Shown: positions 54,163 to 64,000 of the stretch, piece by piece
Position numbering within the stretch: the stretch's first letter is position 1
How the letters are laid out: the number at the start of each line of letters is the position of its first letter
NCBI RefSeq assembly: GCF_003051005.1
Contig: NZ_QAOW01000003.1
Coordinates: forward strand, 372,001-436,000
Direction of reading: 5' to 3'
DNA from: Rhodococcus sp. OK519
Lineage (GTDB): Bacteria > Actinomycetota > Actinomycetes > Mycobacteriales > Mycobacteriaceae
Length of the DNA: 64,000 nt
Position numbers and translations under genes: made by a program
The notes under the pieces: model-generated
Seen by the model: only the letters and a program-made list of their open reading frames with translations
Told to the model about the DNA's origin: nothing
The model's database searches: none

Positions 54163-54797
54163 TGCGCATCCTCGACGCCGGCGACCGCGCGCTGCTGATC
54201 GAATTCGACGGGCTCGACGCGACACTCGCGCACTACCGCGCGATGACCGCCCACCGGCATCCCGCTGTCGTGGACCTCGTTCCCGCCGCACGGACTGTCC
54301 TCGTGCAGTTCCGCGGGACCCGGCCCGACATCGTCGCCGCCTGGGTGCGGTCGACCGCCCCGATCACCGCGCACGCGCTGCCCGCCACCGCAACCGCAAC
54401 CGCAACCGCAACCGCAACCGTCGAGATCCCCGTCCGCTACGACGGGCCGGACCTCGACGAGGTCGGCGAACTCACCGGCCTCGGTCCCGACGGTGTGATC
54501 GCCGCGCACACCGGGCAGGCGTGGACGGTCGCCTTCGTCGGCTTCAGCCCCGGCTTCGGATACCTCGTCGGTGAGGACACTCGCCTGCACGTCCCCCGAC
54601 GCTCGTCGCCCCGCACCTCCGTCCCGGTCGGCGCCCTCGGACTGGCGGGAGAGTTCTCCGGCATCTATCCGCGCAGTTCCCCCGGGGGCTGGCAGCTGAT
54701 CGGAACTACGACCGAACCGATGTGGGACGTCGACCGCGACCCGCCGGCGCTGTTGCAGCCGGGCACCGTCGTCACCTTCCGCACGGTCGACGGCTGA
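54159..54797 (+). CDS. pxpB: 5-oxoprolinase subunit B (KipI-like)
   Basis: 212 residues; C-terminal KipI/AHS1 domain ([55 protein letters not shown]). Residues about 76-87 are an alternating Ala/Thr stretch encoded by a hexanucleotide repeat between N- and C-terminal domains. The start codons GTG 54159 and ATG 54162 overlap the pxpA stop. pxpC is not next but 2.4 kb downstream. Confidence 0.9.
   Translation: MMRILDAGDRALLIEFDGLDATLAHYRAMTAHRHPAVVDLVPAARTVLVQFRGTRPDIVAAWVRSTAPITAHALPATATATATATATVEIPVRYDGPDLDEVGELTGLGPDGVIAAHTGQAWTVAFVGFSPGFGYLVGEDTRLHVPRRSSPRTSVPVGALGLAGEFSGIYPRSSPGGWQLIGTTTEPMWDVDRDPPALLQPGTVVTFRTVDG
54387..54420 (+). repeat. CAACCG hexanucleotide repeat in pxpB
   Basis: CAACCG five times in a row at 54391-54420, preceded by a near copy. 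Six-base units keep the frame, so copy number would change only the Thr-Ala linker length. Confidence 0.85.
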
Positions 54798-54949
54798 GCC
54801 GTGTAGTCGACCCGGAATCGCCCGAACAGCAACGAAATAGGCCGATTCCGAACGACGCCCGGCGCTGTCGGGCGAGAATCTTCCATTGTCGGGGGACAAA
54901 CGGGCGCGAAAACACCGCGCGGTTCGAAAACCCGATCCGAGGAGATTCG

Positions 54950-56380
54950 ATGACCAACCCTCAGCACACTGCGCTGTCGGAATCGTCCCTCGCCGAACGA
55001 CTCGGCAACGCCGTCGCAGGCGCCGTGTACAGCCCGGGTGAGGACGGCTACCGTCTCTCCGCCGCCGGGTTCAACGCTGCAACCGTGCACCGCAGTGCCG
55101 CCGTCGTCGTCGTGTCCCGTGCCGACGACGTCGCCGCCACCGTGAAGATCGCCGGCGAACTCAGCCTGACGATCGCGGTTCAGGCCACCGGGCACGGCGC
55201 CGCCCCGGCACCCGAGAACAGCATCCTGATCGACACCGCCCTGCTCGACGGAGTGACGATCGACCGCGACGGCCGCACCGCCACCGTCGAAGCCGGCGTC
55301 CGCTGGCAGGAGGTACTCGACGCGGCGGCCCCGCACGGCCTGGCCGCGCTTGCCGGATCGTCGACCACCGTCGGCGTCGTCGGCTACACGCTCGGTGGCG
55401 GCCTCGGGCCGATCGCACGGATGCACGGCTTCGCCGCCGACCACGTGCTGTCGATGGACGTCGTCACCGCTGACGGACGGCAGCGCCGGGTCTCGGCCGA
55501 TGTCGAACCGGACCTGTTCTGGGCACTGCTCGGCGGCGGCGGCGCGTTCGGCATCGTCACCCGAATGACGTTCCGGCTCTTCCCGATCCAGACCCTCGAT
55601 GCCGGCGGGGTCTTCTACGACATCGCCGACGCCCCGAACGTCCTGCGGCGCTGGCGGGACTGGATCGGCACGGCACCCGACTCGGTGTCGAGTTCCGTCG
55701 CGATCGTCAACTTCCCGCCGCTACCCGAACTGCCGGAACCACTGCGCGGACGCACCGTCGTGCACGTGCGGGTCTCCCACGTCGGCGACGACGAGAACGG
55801 TCCCGAACTGCTCGCCCCCATGCGCTCGATCACCGCGCCGATCCTGGACACCGTGACCGAGATGATGTTCCCCGCGATCGCGTCCATCCATGCCGACCCC
55901 ACCGGCCCGATCCCGGGAATGGAACGCTCGACCCTCCTGCAGGAGTTGCCGGACCCCGCGCTCGACGCCCTGCTCGGCATCGCCGGGCCCGCCGCCGGTC
56001 TGCCGATCATGCTGGTCGAGATCCGGGCGCTGGGCGGCGCCCTGGCGGCCGCGACCGCCCGCAACGCTGTCGCGGGACGCGACGCCGCGTTCACGCTCTT
56101 CACCGTCGGCATCCTCGCCCCGCCGATCGCCGACGCCGTCCCCGGCGCACTCGAGAGCGTCGTCGAGGCGATGGCCCCGTGGAGCACCGGAGGCGCGCTG
56201 CTGAACTTCGCCGGATCGGCTGACGGCGCACCCGCGGCCCGGGCCGCTGCGGCGTGGACTCCGGAACAGCGCCGACGACTCGTCGCGACCCGACTCACCT
56301 ACGATCCGGCCGGCCTCTTCGCCCCCACCGCCCGCTGGTCGTCGGGCCAGATCACTTCCACTCCCACTTCCACTTCCTGA
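54950..56380 (+). CDS. FAD-linked oxidoreductase, berberine-bridge-like
   Basis: 476 residues. FAD_binding_4 domain: VVVSRADDVAATVKIAGE, TGHGAAP (the His may attach FAD), VEAGVRWQEVLDAAAPHGLAALAGSSTTVGVVGYTLGGGLGPIARMHG; C-terminal part has the BBE-like end TRLTYDPAGLFAPTARW. ATG 54950 follows GAGGAGA. Substrate unknown. It sits between pxpB and pxpC and is separated from pxpB by about 150 nt, so it may be an inserted gene. Confidence 0.82.
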   Translation: MTNPQHTALSESSLAERLGNAVAGAVYSPGEDGYRLSAAGFNAATVHRSAAVVVVSRADDVAATVKIAGELSLTIAVQATGHGAAPAPENSILIDTALLDGVTIDRDGRTATVEAGVRWQEVLDAAAPHGLAALAGSSTTVGVVGYTLGGGLGPIARMHGFAADHVLSMDVVTADGRQRRVSADVEPDLFWALLGGGGAFGIVTRMTFRLFPIQTLDAGGVFYDIADAPNVLRRWRDWIGTAPDSVSSSVAIVNFPPLPELPEPLRGRTVVHVRVSHVGDDENGPELLAPMRSITAPILDTVTEMMFPAIASIHADPTGPIPGMERSTLLQELPDPALDALLGIAGPAAGLPIMLVEIRALGGALAAATARNAVAGRDAAFTLFTVGILAPPIADAVPGALESVVEAMAPWSTGGALLNFAGSADGAPAARAAAAWTPEQRRRLVATRLTYDPAGLFAPTARWSSGQITSTPTSTS

Positions 56381-56449
56381 ACCCGCGTTTTGCGCACTTA
56401 TCGCGCGTCCGGCGCCCGAAATTTCGCGACAAGTACGCAAAACGCGGGT
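56381..56449. terminator. Long inverted repeat between convergent genes
   Basis: 25-bp arms (56381-56405 and 56425-56449, 23 of 25 pairing) with a 19-nt loop fill the gap between the flavoprotein stop and the ZIP stop, one arm starting ACCCGCGTTTTGCG. It likely terminates both genes. Confidence 0.65.
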
Positions 56450-57138
56450 CAGGCGCCGAGGGCGAAGGCGACGAGGAAGCCGAGCGCGGTGGACAGCCCC
56501 ACCCACCAACCGCCCTCGCGGTACGCCTCGGGCATGAGCGAGTCAGCAAGCACCGCAATGGTTGCGCCACCCGCAAACGCCTGAATGACGGCGATGCCGC
56601 CGACGGAGACGGTGTCGGAGACCGCGTTCGCGGCGATGACGACGAGCACCAGGACCGCGGCGGTGACGGCCCACACCCCGAACGCGCGCTTCGAATCGAA
56701 GCCGGGTTGCCCCCGCATCGACGCGGCGCCCGCGACGGACTCGGGGACGTTGCCGACCGCGACCGCCACCAGCAGCACCACTCCCCCGCCCTCCATGAGC
56801 GAGACGCCGAGCGCGGTGTTCTCGGGAATGCCGTCGAGCAGCGACCCCAGCATCAACGCCCAGCCCAGCGCGGCCGGTCCCAGTCTGTTCTCGATGAGAT
56901 GGTCCGCCACGACGTACACGAGCGCACCCGCCAGCAGTGCCGTGCCGGCAACCCACACACCCTCGATCGCGAACGCCGGCGCGAACAGTTCCGACGACAC
57001 CGCCGCCACCATCGTGCCCGCACCGAACGCCATGAGCGCGGCCAACAGCGGCTTGGGGAGGTTGTAGTGCAGACCCACCCACGCGCCGAACAGCAACGGC
57101 AGGGCCGTTCCCAGACCGTACAACGCAGCCGTCAGCAT
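56449..57138 (-). CDS. ZIP-family metal transporter
   Basis: 229 residues with about eight hydrophobic segments; the ZIP metal-site motifs are visible in TM4-TM5 as GSLLDGIPENTALGVSL and VGNVPESVAGA, with polar residues but fewer His than canonical ZIPs. It probably moves Zn2+ or other divalent metal inward. ATG 57138 lies 46 nt from pxpC's start, in divergent orientation. Confidence 0.78.
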   Translation of the reverse strand: MLTAALYGLGTALPLLFGAWVGLHYNLPKPLLAALMAFGAGTMVAAVSSELFAPAFAIEGVWVAGTALLAGALVYVVADHLIENRLGPAALGWALMLGSLLDGIPENTALGVSLMEGGGVVLLVAVAVGNVPESVAGAASMRGQPGFDSKRAFGVWAVTAAVLVLVVIAANAVSDTVSVGGIAVIQAFAGGATIAVLADSLMPEAYREGGWWVGLSTALGFLVAFALGA

Positions 57139-57184
57139 CGATCGATCGTAGTGAGCGCCGACGACGATGGGCGACAATCGACGC

Positions 57185-58048
57185 ATGGCATGGCTCGAAG
57201 TCCTGCGCGCCGGCGCGCGCACCACCGTCCAGGACCGCGGGCGGCCCGGGCACGCGGCACTCGGCGTCGGGATCTCGGGTGCCGCCGACGTAGTGGCCCA
57301 CGACGGTGCCAACCGCCTCGTCGGCAATGATCCCGGCGCCGCCACGCTCGAGGTGACACTCGGGGGCCTGCGGGTGCGCGCCCACGGATCCGCCACCATC
57401 GCCGTCACCGGGGCGCCGACGCCGCTCCTCGTGAACGGTGCACCCCGACCGCGGTACTCGACGCTCCATGTCCGCGACGGCGACGAGGTCGCGCTCGGGG
57501 TCGCGCCGACCGGTCTGCGCGCCTACCTCGCGGTGCGCGGCGGCATCGACGTTTCGCCCGTCCTGGGCAGCCGCTCGACGGACACCCTCTCGGGGATCGG
57601 GCCCGACCCGCTCCGGGACGGGGACCGACTGCCCGTCGGCTGTCCAAGCGCCGATCTACCCGCGGAGGACCTCATCCCGCCACCCGCGCCGGCCACCGAT
57701 CCGGTCGAACTGCGGATCCGAATGGGGCCGCGTGACGACTGGTTCACGCCGGCCTCGCATTCCGCCCTCGTGGAGCGGACGTGGACGGTCAGCACCGACA
57801 CCGACCGCGTCGGGGCCCGTCTGGACGGTCCAGGACCGCTGCACCGCGGCCGCCAGGGCGAGTTGCCGAGCGAGGGCATGGTGAGAGGTGCGCTGCAGGT
57901 GCCGCCCAACGGCATGCCCGTGCTGTTCCTGGCCGACCATCCCGTGACCGGCGGGTACCCGGTGATCGCCGTCGTCCTCGAAGACGACATCCCGGCCGCA
58001 GCTCAGCTGCGACCGGGATGCCGGATCAGATTTCGTCGGGTTCAGTGA
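57185..58048 (+). CDS. pxpC: 5-oxoprolinase subunit C (biotin-dependent carboxylase-like)
   Basis: 287 residues of the KipA/AHS2 family: LEVLRAGARTTVQDRGRPGHAALGVGISGAAD at the N-terminus, YLAVRGGIDV, and GLPSEGMV-type ELPSEGMVRGALQVPPNGMPVLFLADHPVTGGYPVIAVV at the end. It completes PxpABC with the genes at 53404-54797 but is split from them by the flavoprotein and ZIP genes. ATG 57185 is preferred to an upstream ATG at 57167. Confidence 0.9.
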   Translation: MAWLEVLRAGARTTVQDRGRPGHAALGVGISGAADVVAHDGANRLVGNDPGAATLEVTLGGLRVRAHGSATIAVTGAPTPLLVNGAPRPRYSTLHVRDGDEVALGVAPTGLRAYLAVRGGIDVSPVLGSRSTDTLSGIGPDPLRDGDRLPVGCPSADLPAEDLIPPPAPATDPVELRIRMGPRDDWFTPASHSALVERTWTVSTDTDRVGARLDGPGPLHRGRQGELPSEGMVRGALQVPPNGMPVLFLADHPVTGGYPVIAVVLEDDIPAAAQLRPGCRIRFRRVQ

Positions 58049-58060
58049 CCCCGCGAGCAG

Positions 58061-59061
58061 TCAGCCGCGGCGCTGGCGCGCGATCTCGGAGAGCACGACG
58101 CCCGCGGCAACGGACGCGTTGAGCGACTCCACCTCACCGGACATCGGGATGCTGAGGATCGAATCGCACGTCTCGCGGACCAGACGCGAGAGGCCCTTGC
58201 CCTCGGAACCGACGACGACCACGACGGGGCCGGTGCCCTCGTAGTTGTCGAGGGTGGTGTCGCCGCCGGCGTCGAGGCCGACGACCTGAACACCCTTGGA
58301 CTGCCAATCCTTCAGCGTGCGCGTCAGATTCGTCGCGCGAGCGACGGGCAGACGGGCCGCGGCACCGGCACTGGTGCGCCATGCGACAGCCGAAACGCTG
58401 GCGCTGCGACGCTGCGGGATCACCACGCCGTGACCACCGAACGCCGCCACCGAACGCACGACGGCGCCGAGATTACGCGGATCGGTGATGTTGTCGAGGG
58501 CCACCAGCAGTGCGGGCTCCTGACGGGTACGGGCCGCCGTGAGCAGATCGTCCGGATGCGCGTACTTGTACGGCGGCACCTGCAGGCCGATGCCCTGGTG
58601 CAGTCCGTTGGCGCTCATGCGGTCCAGGTCGCTGCGCGGAACCTCGAGGATCGAGATCCCCGCGTCGGCCGCGCGCTGCACGGATTCCTTCAGCCGGTCG
58701 TCGCTCTCGGCGCCCACCGCGACGTACAGCGCGGTCGCCGGCACGCCGGCACGCAGGCACTCGACGACCGGGTTGCGTCCCAGCACCATCTCCGGACCGT
58801 CGTCGGACTTGCGGGTCACCGGGCCCCGGCCGCCACCGGTACGCCCGCCGCCGGCACGCCCACCACCGGTGGCGCGCTGATCGGCAGCTTTGGCCGCAGC
58901 CCGCGCACGCTTCGCCGCGGGATGCTTGGTGCGCTCCTCGGCGGGGGGCGTCGCGCCACGGCCCGCGAGACCACGGCGGTGCTTGCCACCGGATCCGCTG
59001 ACCTGGCCCTTCTTGGTGCCATCCTTGCGGATCGCGCCGCGCCTGCTCGAATTACCAGCCA

Positions 59062-59062
<1 letters not shown>
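58061..59062 (-). CDS. rlmB: 23S rRNA 2'-O-methyltransferase, TrmH/SPOUT family
   Basis: 333 residues. A basic, Gly-rich N-terminal extension of about 85 residues precedes the RlmB substrate-binding domain and SPOUT domain ([62 protein letters not shown]). It methylates G2251 of 23S rRNA in E. coli. ATG 59062 overlaps the cysS stop. The same cysS-rlmB order occurs in M. tuberculosis. Confidence 0.93.
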
Positions 59063-60468
<1,406 letters not shown>

Positions 60469-60479
60469 GACGAGCGATT

Positions 60480-60956
60480 CTACCGGGCGCCATCAGCGGG
60501 GATGATCAGCGCGGTCGCCACCGCAGCTATGCCTTCGCCGCGGCCGGTGAGCCCGAGGCCGTCGGTGGTCGTCGCCGACACCGACACCGGCGCTCCGAGG
60601 ACGTCGCCGAGCACCCGCTGGGCTTCTTCGCGACGCGGACCGATTTTGGGCCGATTGCCGATGACCTGCACCGACGCATTGCCGACCACGTAACCGGCAT
60701 CGCCGAGCAGTCGCCGGACCTCGGCGAGCATCCGCACGCCGGATACGCCGTCCCATTCGGGCCGCCCGGTTCCGAACACCGAGCCCAGATCGCCCAATCC
60801 CGCCGCAGACAGGAGCGAATCACACAGTGCGTGGGCCGCGACGTCGCCGTCCGAGTGCCCGGCGCAGCCGTCGGTCTCCTCGAACAGAAGCCCCGCCATC
60901 CAGCACGGACGCCCCTTCTCGATCGGATGGACATCGGTGCCGATTCCGACTCGCAC
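60480..60956 (-). CDS. ispF: 2-C-methyl-D-erythritol 2,4-cyclodiphosphate synthase
   Basis: 158 residues: [13 protein letters not shown] with the Asp-x-His zinc ligands at the N-terminus, [27 protein letters not shown], and [17 protein letters not shown]. It is the MEP-pathway enzyme after IspD/IspE. ispF follows ispD after 12 nt. Confidence 0.97.
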   Translation of the reverse strand: MRVGIGTDVHPIEKGRPCWMAGLLFEETDGCAGHSDGDVAAHALCDSLLSAAGLGDLGSVFGTGRPEWDGVSGVRMLAEVRRLLGDAGYVVGNASVQVIGNRPKIGPRREEAQRVLGDVLGAPVSVSATTTDGLGLTGRGEGIAAVATALIIPADGAR

Positions 60957-60968
60957 GCTGGGAACTCC

Positions 60969-61652
60969 TTACTCGGATCCGGCCTGCCCGAGCAGAACCC
61001 TGGCCAGGGCGAGATCCCACGGTGTCGTGATCTTGAATGCCTCGGGTTCGCCGACGATGGTGCGCACCCGCTCACCCAGCCGCTCGACCAGTCCGGCGTC
61101 GTCGGTCGCATCACCGTTGACGTCCTGGTAGGCGCGACGGAGGAGGTCTGCATCGAAACCCTGCGGCGTCTGGACGGCCCGCAACTCCGAACGCGGCGGA
61201 GTGCCCGTCACCGTGCCGAGCACGTCGACGGTCTTGATGGTGTCGCTCACCGGCAGCACCGGAACGACGGCGGCCCGACCGGCGTGCAGTTCCGCAACGA
61301 CCCTCGCGATCAGCGACGGCGGGGTCAACGCGCGGGCGGCGTCGTGCACCAGCACCAGTTCCGCATCCGAGGCCGCGGCGAGTCCCGCCCGAACCGAATC
61401 GGCGCGTTCCTCGCCACCCACGACGACGAGAACCTCGTCGGGCAGCTCGGCTCGGGCGGCCTCGACGAGGTCGTCCGGCACGATCACGATGACCGCGTCC
61501 ACGGCGCCCGAACCGAGGAGTCCGTCGACAGCACGGCGCAGCATGCTGCGCCCGCCCAGCTCGACGAACGCCTTCGGTACGGACTCGCCCAGCCGGACTC
61601 CGCGCCCGGCCGCAGGGACCAGTGCTACGACCGGCCCCCTGTTGTCACTCAC
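60969..61652 (-). CDS. ispD: 2-C-methyl-D-erythritol 4-phosphate cytidylyltransferase
   Basis: 227 residues. Nucleotide-binding PAAGRGVRLGESVPKAFVELGG at the N-terminus, VHDAARALTPPSLI, and AVQTPQGFDADLLRRAY. It couples MEP with CTP. It starts two bases after the carD stop, so the four genes carD-ispD-ispF-cysS (with rlmB) form one unit. Confidence 0.96.
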   Translation of the reverse strand: MSDNRGPVVALVPAAGRGVRLGESVPKAFVELGGRSMLRRAVDGLLGSGAVDAVIVIVPDDLVEAARAELPDEVLVVVGGEERADSVRAGLAAASDAELVLVHDAARALTPPSLIARVVAELHAGRAAVVPVLPVSDTIKTVDVLGTVTGTPPRSELRAVQTPQGFDADLLRRAYQDVNGDATDDAGLVERLGERVRTIVGEPEAFKITTPWDLALARVLLGQAGSE

Positions 61653-61654
61653 TG

Positions 61655-62440
<786 letters not shown>

Positions 62441-63040
62441 GTGACTGCTCTCAAAGCGTCGCCGACTCGCCGAGTCCTGGCCGCTGTCGCTCTCGCTGCC
62501 GGCGCGACGCTCGTGCTGTCCGCATGCGGTGCGGGTCAGATCTCGCAGACCGCGACCCAGGTTGCTGCCATCAACGGCAACCAGGCTACGAGCGGCGACA
62601 TCGCACTGCGCAACGTGCACGTCGTCTACCCCAACTCCGAGGAATACAGCATCGAGCCCGGCGGCAACGCGGCGCTCGCATTCACCGCTGCCAACCTCAG
62701 CGAGTCGAAAACAGACCGTCTGAAGGACATCAAGACGGACTTCGCCGGCTCGGTGAAGATCGACAAGAAGGACGGCACCCTCGAGATCAAGCCGCAGGCT
62801 GCTCTCGGCGCCGGCAACCCGGATGTCACGGTGCCCGAGCAGGCACCCGAGCACGTCAGCCTGATCGACGTCACGCTCGAGGACATCCGCGAGGGCGTCC
62901 GCCCGGGCCTCACCTTCCCGGTCATCTTCACGTTCGAGAACGCCGGCGACATCGTCGTGCAGGTTCCGGTCGACGCCGGCCCGCTGGTCGAGCGCCACGA
63001 GTCGGACAAGTCTCCGGACGTGGCCGAGGGTCATCACTGA
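62441..63040 (+). CDS. Conserved lipoprotein, LpqE-like
   Basis: 199 residues. Signal peptide with lipobox LSAC near residue 29, then a beta-rich domain (IALRNVHVVYPNSEEYSIEPGGNAALAFTAANLS). It is placed between carD and radA as LpqE (Rv3584) in M. tuberculosis from memory. The fold may be related to copper-chaperone-type domains, but the canonical Met/His site is not obvious. GTG 62441 follows GGAGGA. Confidence 0.78.
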   Translation: MTALKASPTRRVLAAVALAAGATLVLSACGAGQISQTATQVAAINGNQATSGDIALRNVHVVYPNSEEYSIEPGGNAALAFTAANLSESKTDRLKDIKTDFAGSVKIDKKDGTLEIKPQAALGAGNPDVTVPEQAPEHVSLIDVTLEDIREGVRPGLTFPVIFTFENAGDIVVQVPVDAGPLVERHESDKSPDVAEGHH

Positions 63041-63056
63041 TCCACAGCACTTCGGG

Positions 63057-63090
63057 AAGGCCCGGGCGACACCGTCGCCCGGGCCTTTCT
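63057..63090 (+). terminator. Terminator after the lpqE-like gene
   Basis: Fourteen-bp stem AAGGCCCGGGCGAC/GTCGCCCGGGCCTT with a 3-nt loop and following TTTCT, 17 nt past the stop. Confidence 0.88.
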
Positions 63091-63117
63091 GTCTGTGCGG
63101 GCCACTAGGATTCGCGG

Positions 63118-64000
63118 GTGGCCAAACCCAAATCCAGCTTCAAGTGTTCGTCGTGCCAGTACACGGTGGCCAAGTGGGTGGGCCGCTGCCCCGAGTGCGG
63201 TACGTGGGGCTCGATGGACGAGGCCCCGGTCCTCGCGGCGGTCGCGTCCCGGCCCGGCGCGTCACTGGCCCGAGCCGGCGCGGCGGCGCTCCTGCCGTCC
63301 ACTCCCGCGACGCCGATCACCCAGATCGACAGCAAGGCGACCCAGGCCAAGGCGACGGGGGTCGACGAACTCGACCGCGTGCTCGGCGGCGGCGTCGTGC
63401 CCGGGTCGGTCGTGCTGCTGGCCGGCGAGCCCGGTGTGGGCAAGTCGACCCTGCTGCTCGAGGTCGTGCACCGGTGGGCGTGCCGCAGCGCCGACGACCG
63501 GGCCCTGTACGTCACGGGTGAGGAGTCGGCCGGGCAGGTGCGCCTGCGCGCCGACCGCACCGGCGCGGTGCACGAACGGGTGTACCTGGCCGCGGAGTCC
63601 GACCTCGCGACGATCCTCGGACACGTCGAGCAGGTCCGCCCCACACTGTTGATCGTCGACTCGGTACAGACCATGCTCGCCGCCGACGTCGACGGTGTCG
63701 TCGGTGGTGTCACCCAGGTGCGGGCGATCACGAGCGCACTGACATCACTCGCGAAGGCCAGCGGTGTGCCCGTGTTGTTGATCGGTCACGTCACCAAGGA
63801 CGGCGCGGTCGCCGGACCGCGGTCGCTCGAGCACCTGGTCGACGTCGTCCTGCATTTCGAGGGCGACAAGCACTCGAGCCTGCGCATGGTCAGAGGCATC
63901 AAGAACCGATTCGGCGCGGCCGACGAGGTGGGCTGCTTCGAACTGCGCGAGGACGGCATCGTCGGTGTCAGCGACCCGTCCGGGCTGTTCCTGCACCATC
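63118..64000 (+). CDS. radA: DNA repair protein RadA (3' end beyond window)
   Basis: 294 residues seen, no stop. N-terminal C4 zinc finger (CSSC ... CPEC), Walker [10 protein letters not shown], the RadA-specific KNRFG motif near residue 263, and the beginning of the Lon-like domain at the right edge. It promotes branch migration in recombinational repair. GTG 63118 starts at the usual [10 protein letters not shown]. It is the last gene in the window. Confidence 0.95.
   Translation, partial: MAKPKSSFKCSSCQYTVAKWVGRCPECGTWGSMDEAPVLAAVASRPGASLARAGAAALLPSTPATPITQIDSKATQAKATGVDELDRVLGGGVVPGSVVLLAGEPGVGKSTLLLEVVHRWACRSADDRALYVTGEESAGQVRLRADRTGAVHERVYLAAESDLATILGHVEQVRPTLLIVDSVQTMLAADVDGVVGGVTQVRAITSALTSLAKASGVPVLLIGHVTKDGAVAGPRSLEHLVDVVLHFEGDKHSSLRMVRGIKNRFGAADEVGCFELREDGIVGVSDPSGLFLHH

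Overview
The window is high-GC (GTG starts are common, intergenic gaps are short) and reads as a mycolic-acid actinobacterium, most likely Rhodococcus or a close relative. The best evidence is a KstR-type cholesterol catabolism region, followed by the block kstR - LacI regulator - rlmB/cysS/ispF/ispD/carD - lpqE-like - radA, which I remember as the order around Rv3574-Rv3585 in Mycobacterium tuberculosis. No rRNA, tRNA, CRISPR array, transposase or phage gene was seen.

Layout. 1-9.8 kb is accessory metabolism: a HAD phosphatase (cut by the left edge), a deaminase, a cyanate module (cynT-cynS with divergent cynR), an ArsR/CmtR metal sensor with a small CDF-type exporter, an SDR, a SnoaL-like protein, an aldo/keto reductase, a secreted cupin, an epoxide hydrolase with divergent MarR regulator, and a lipoprotein. 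9.8-25.6 kb is the first steroid block: cyp142; an SDR with an acetoacetate-decarboxylase-fold protein; a secreted ceramidase; the ring-degradation operon hsaADCB; kshA with a small Cys-rich partner; kstD with a MaoC hydratase; and an exported, covalently flavinylated cholesterol oxidase. 25.7-37.4 kb is accessory: a CD225 protein, a mycofactocin-type SDR with an MFS exporter, two DUF202 membrane proteins, a TauD dioxygenase with a DUF1254/1214 protein, a TetR regulator, a large arylsulfatase, and an epoxide hydrolase with a divergent WYL regulator. 37.4-45.4 kb is the second steroid block: the side-chain operon chsE1-chsE2-chsH2-chsH1-ltp2, fadE34 and kstR. 45.4-58 kb holds an OtsB-GH15 trehalose protein, a 46-residue small gene, a LacI regulator, a zinc/manganese ABC importer, a thioesterase, split 5-oxoprolinase genes (pxpAB ... 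pxpC), a flavoprotein and a ZIP transporter. 58-64 kb is housekeeping.

How it works together. Cholesterol is oxidised outside the membrane by the cholesterol oxidase. CYP142 oxidises the side chain; FadE34, ChsE1/E2, ChsH1/H2 and Ltp2 shorten it. KstD and KshA open ring B, and HsaA-D degrade ring A. AACnnGTT-type KstR sites lie in the cyp142/SDR, hsaA/kshA, kstD, chsE1 and fadE34/kstR intergenic regions, so one repressor probably controls both blocks.

Most unusual signals: a palindrome-bearing 30-bp tandem duplication inside chsH2; an 18-bp promoter block shared exactly by kshA and kstD, with kstD apparently leaderless; a DosR-like box pair near the sulfatase genes; a tiny strongly-initiated gene resembling small outer-membrane peptides; an apparent ATC start codon; and a phosphatase-trehalase fusion.
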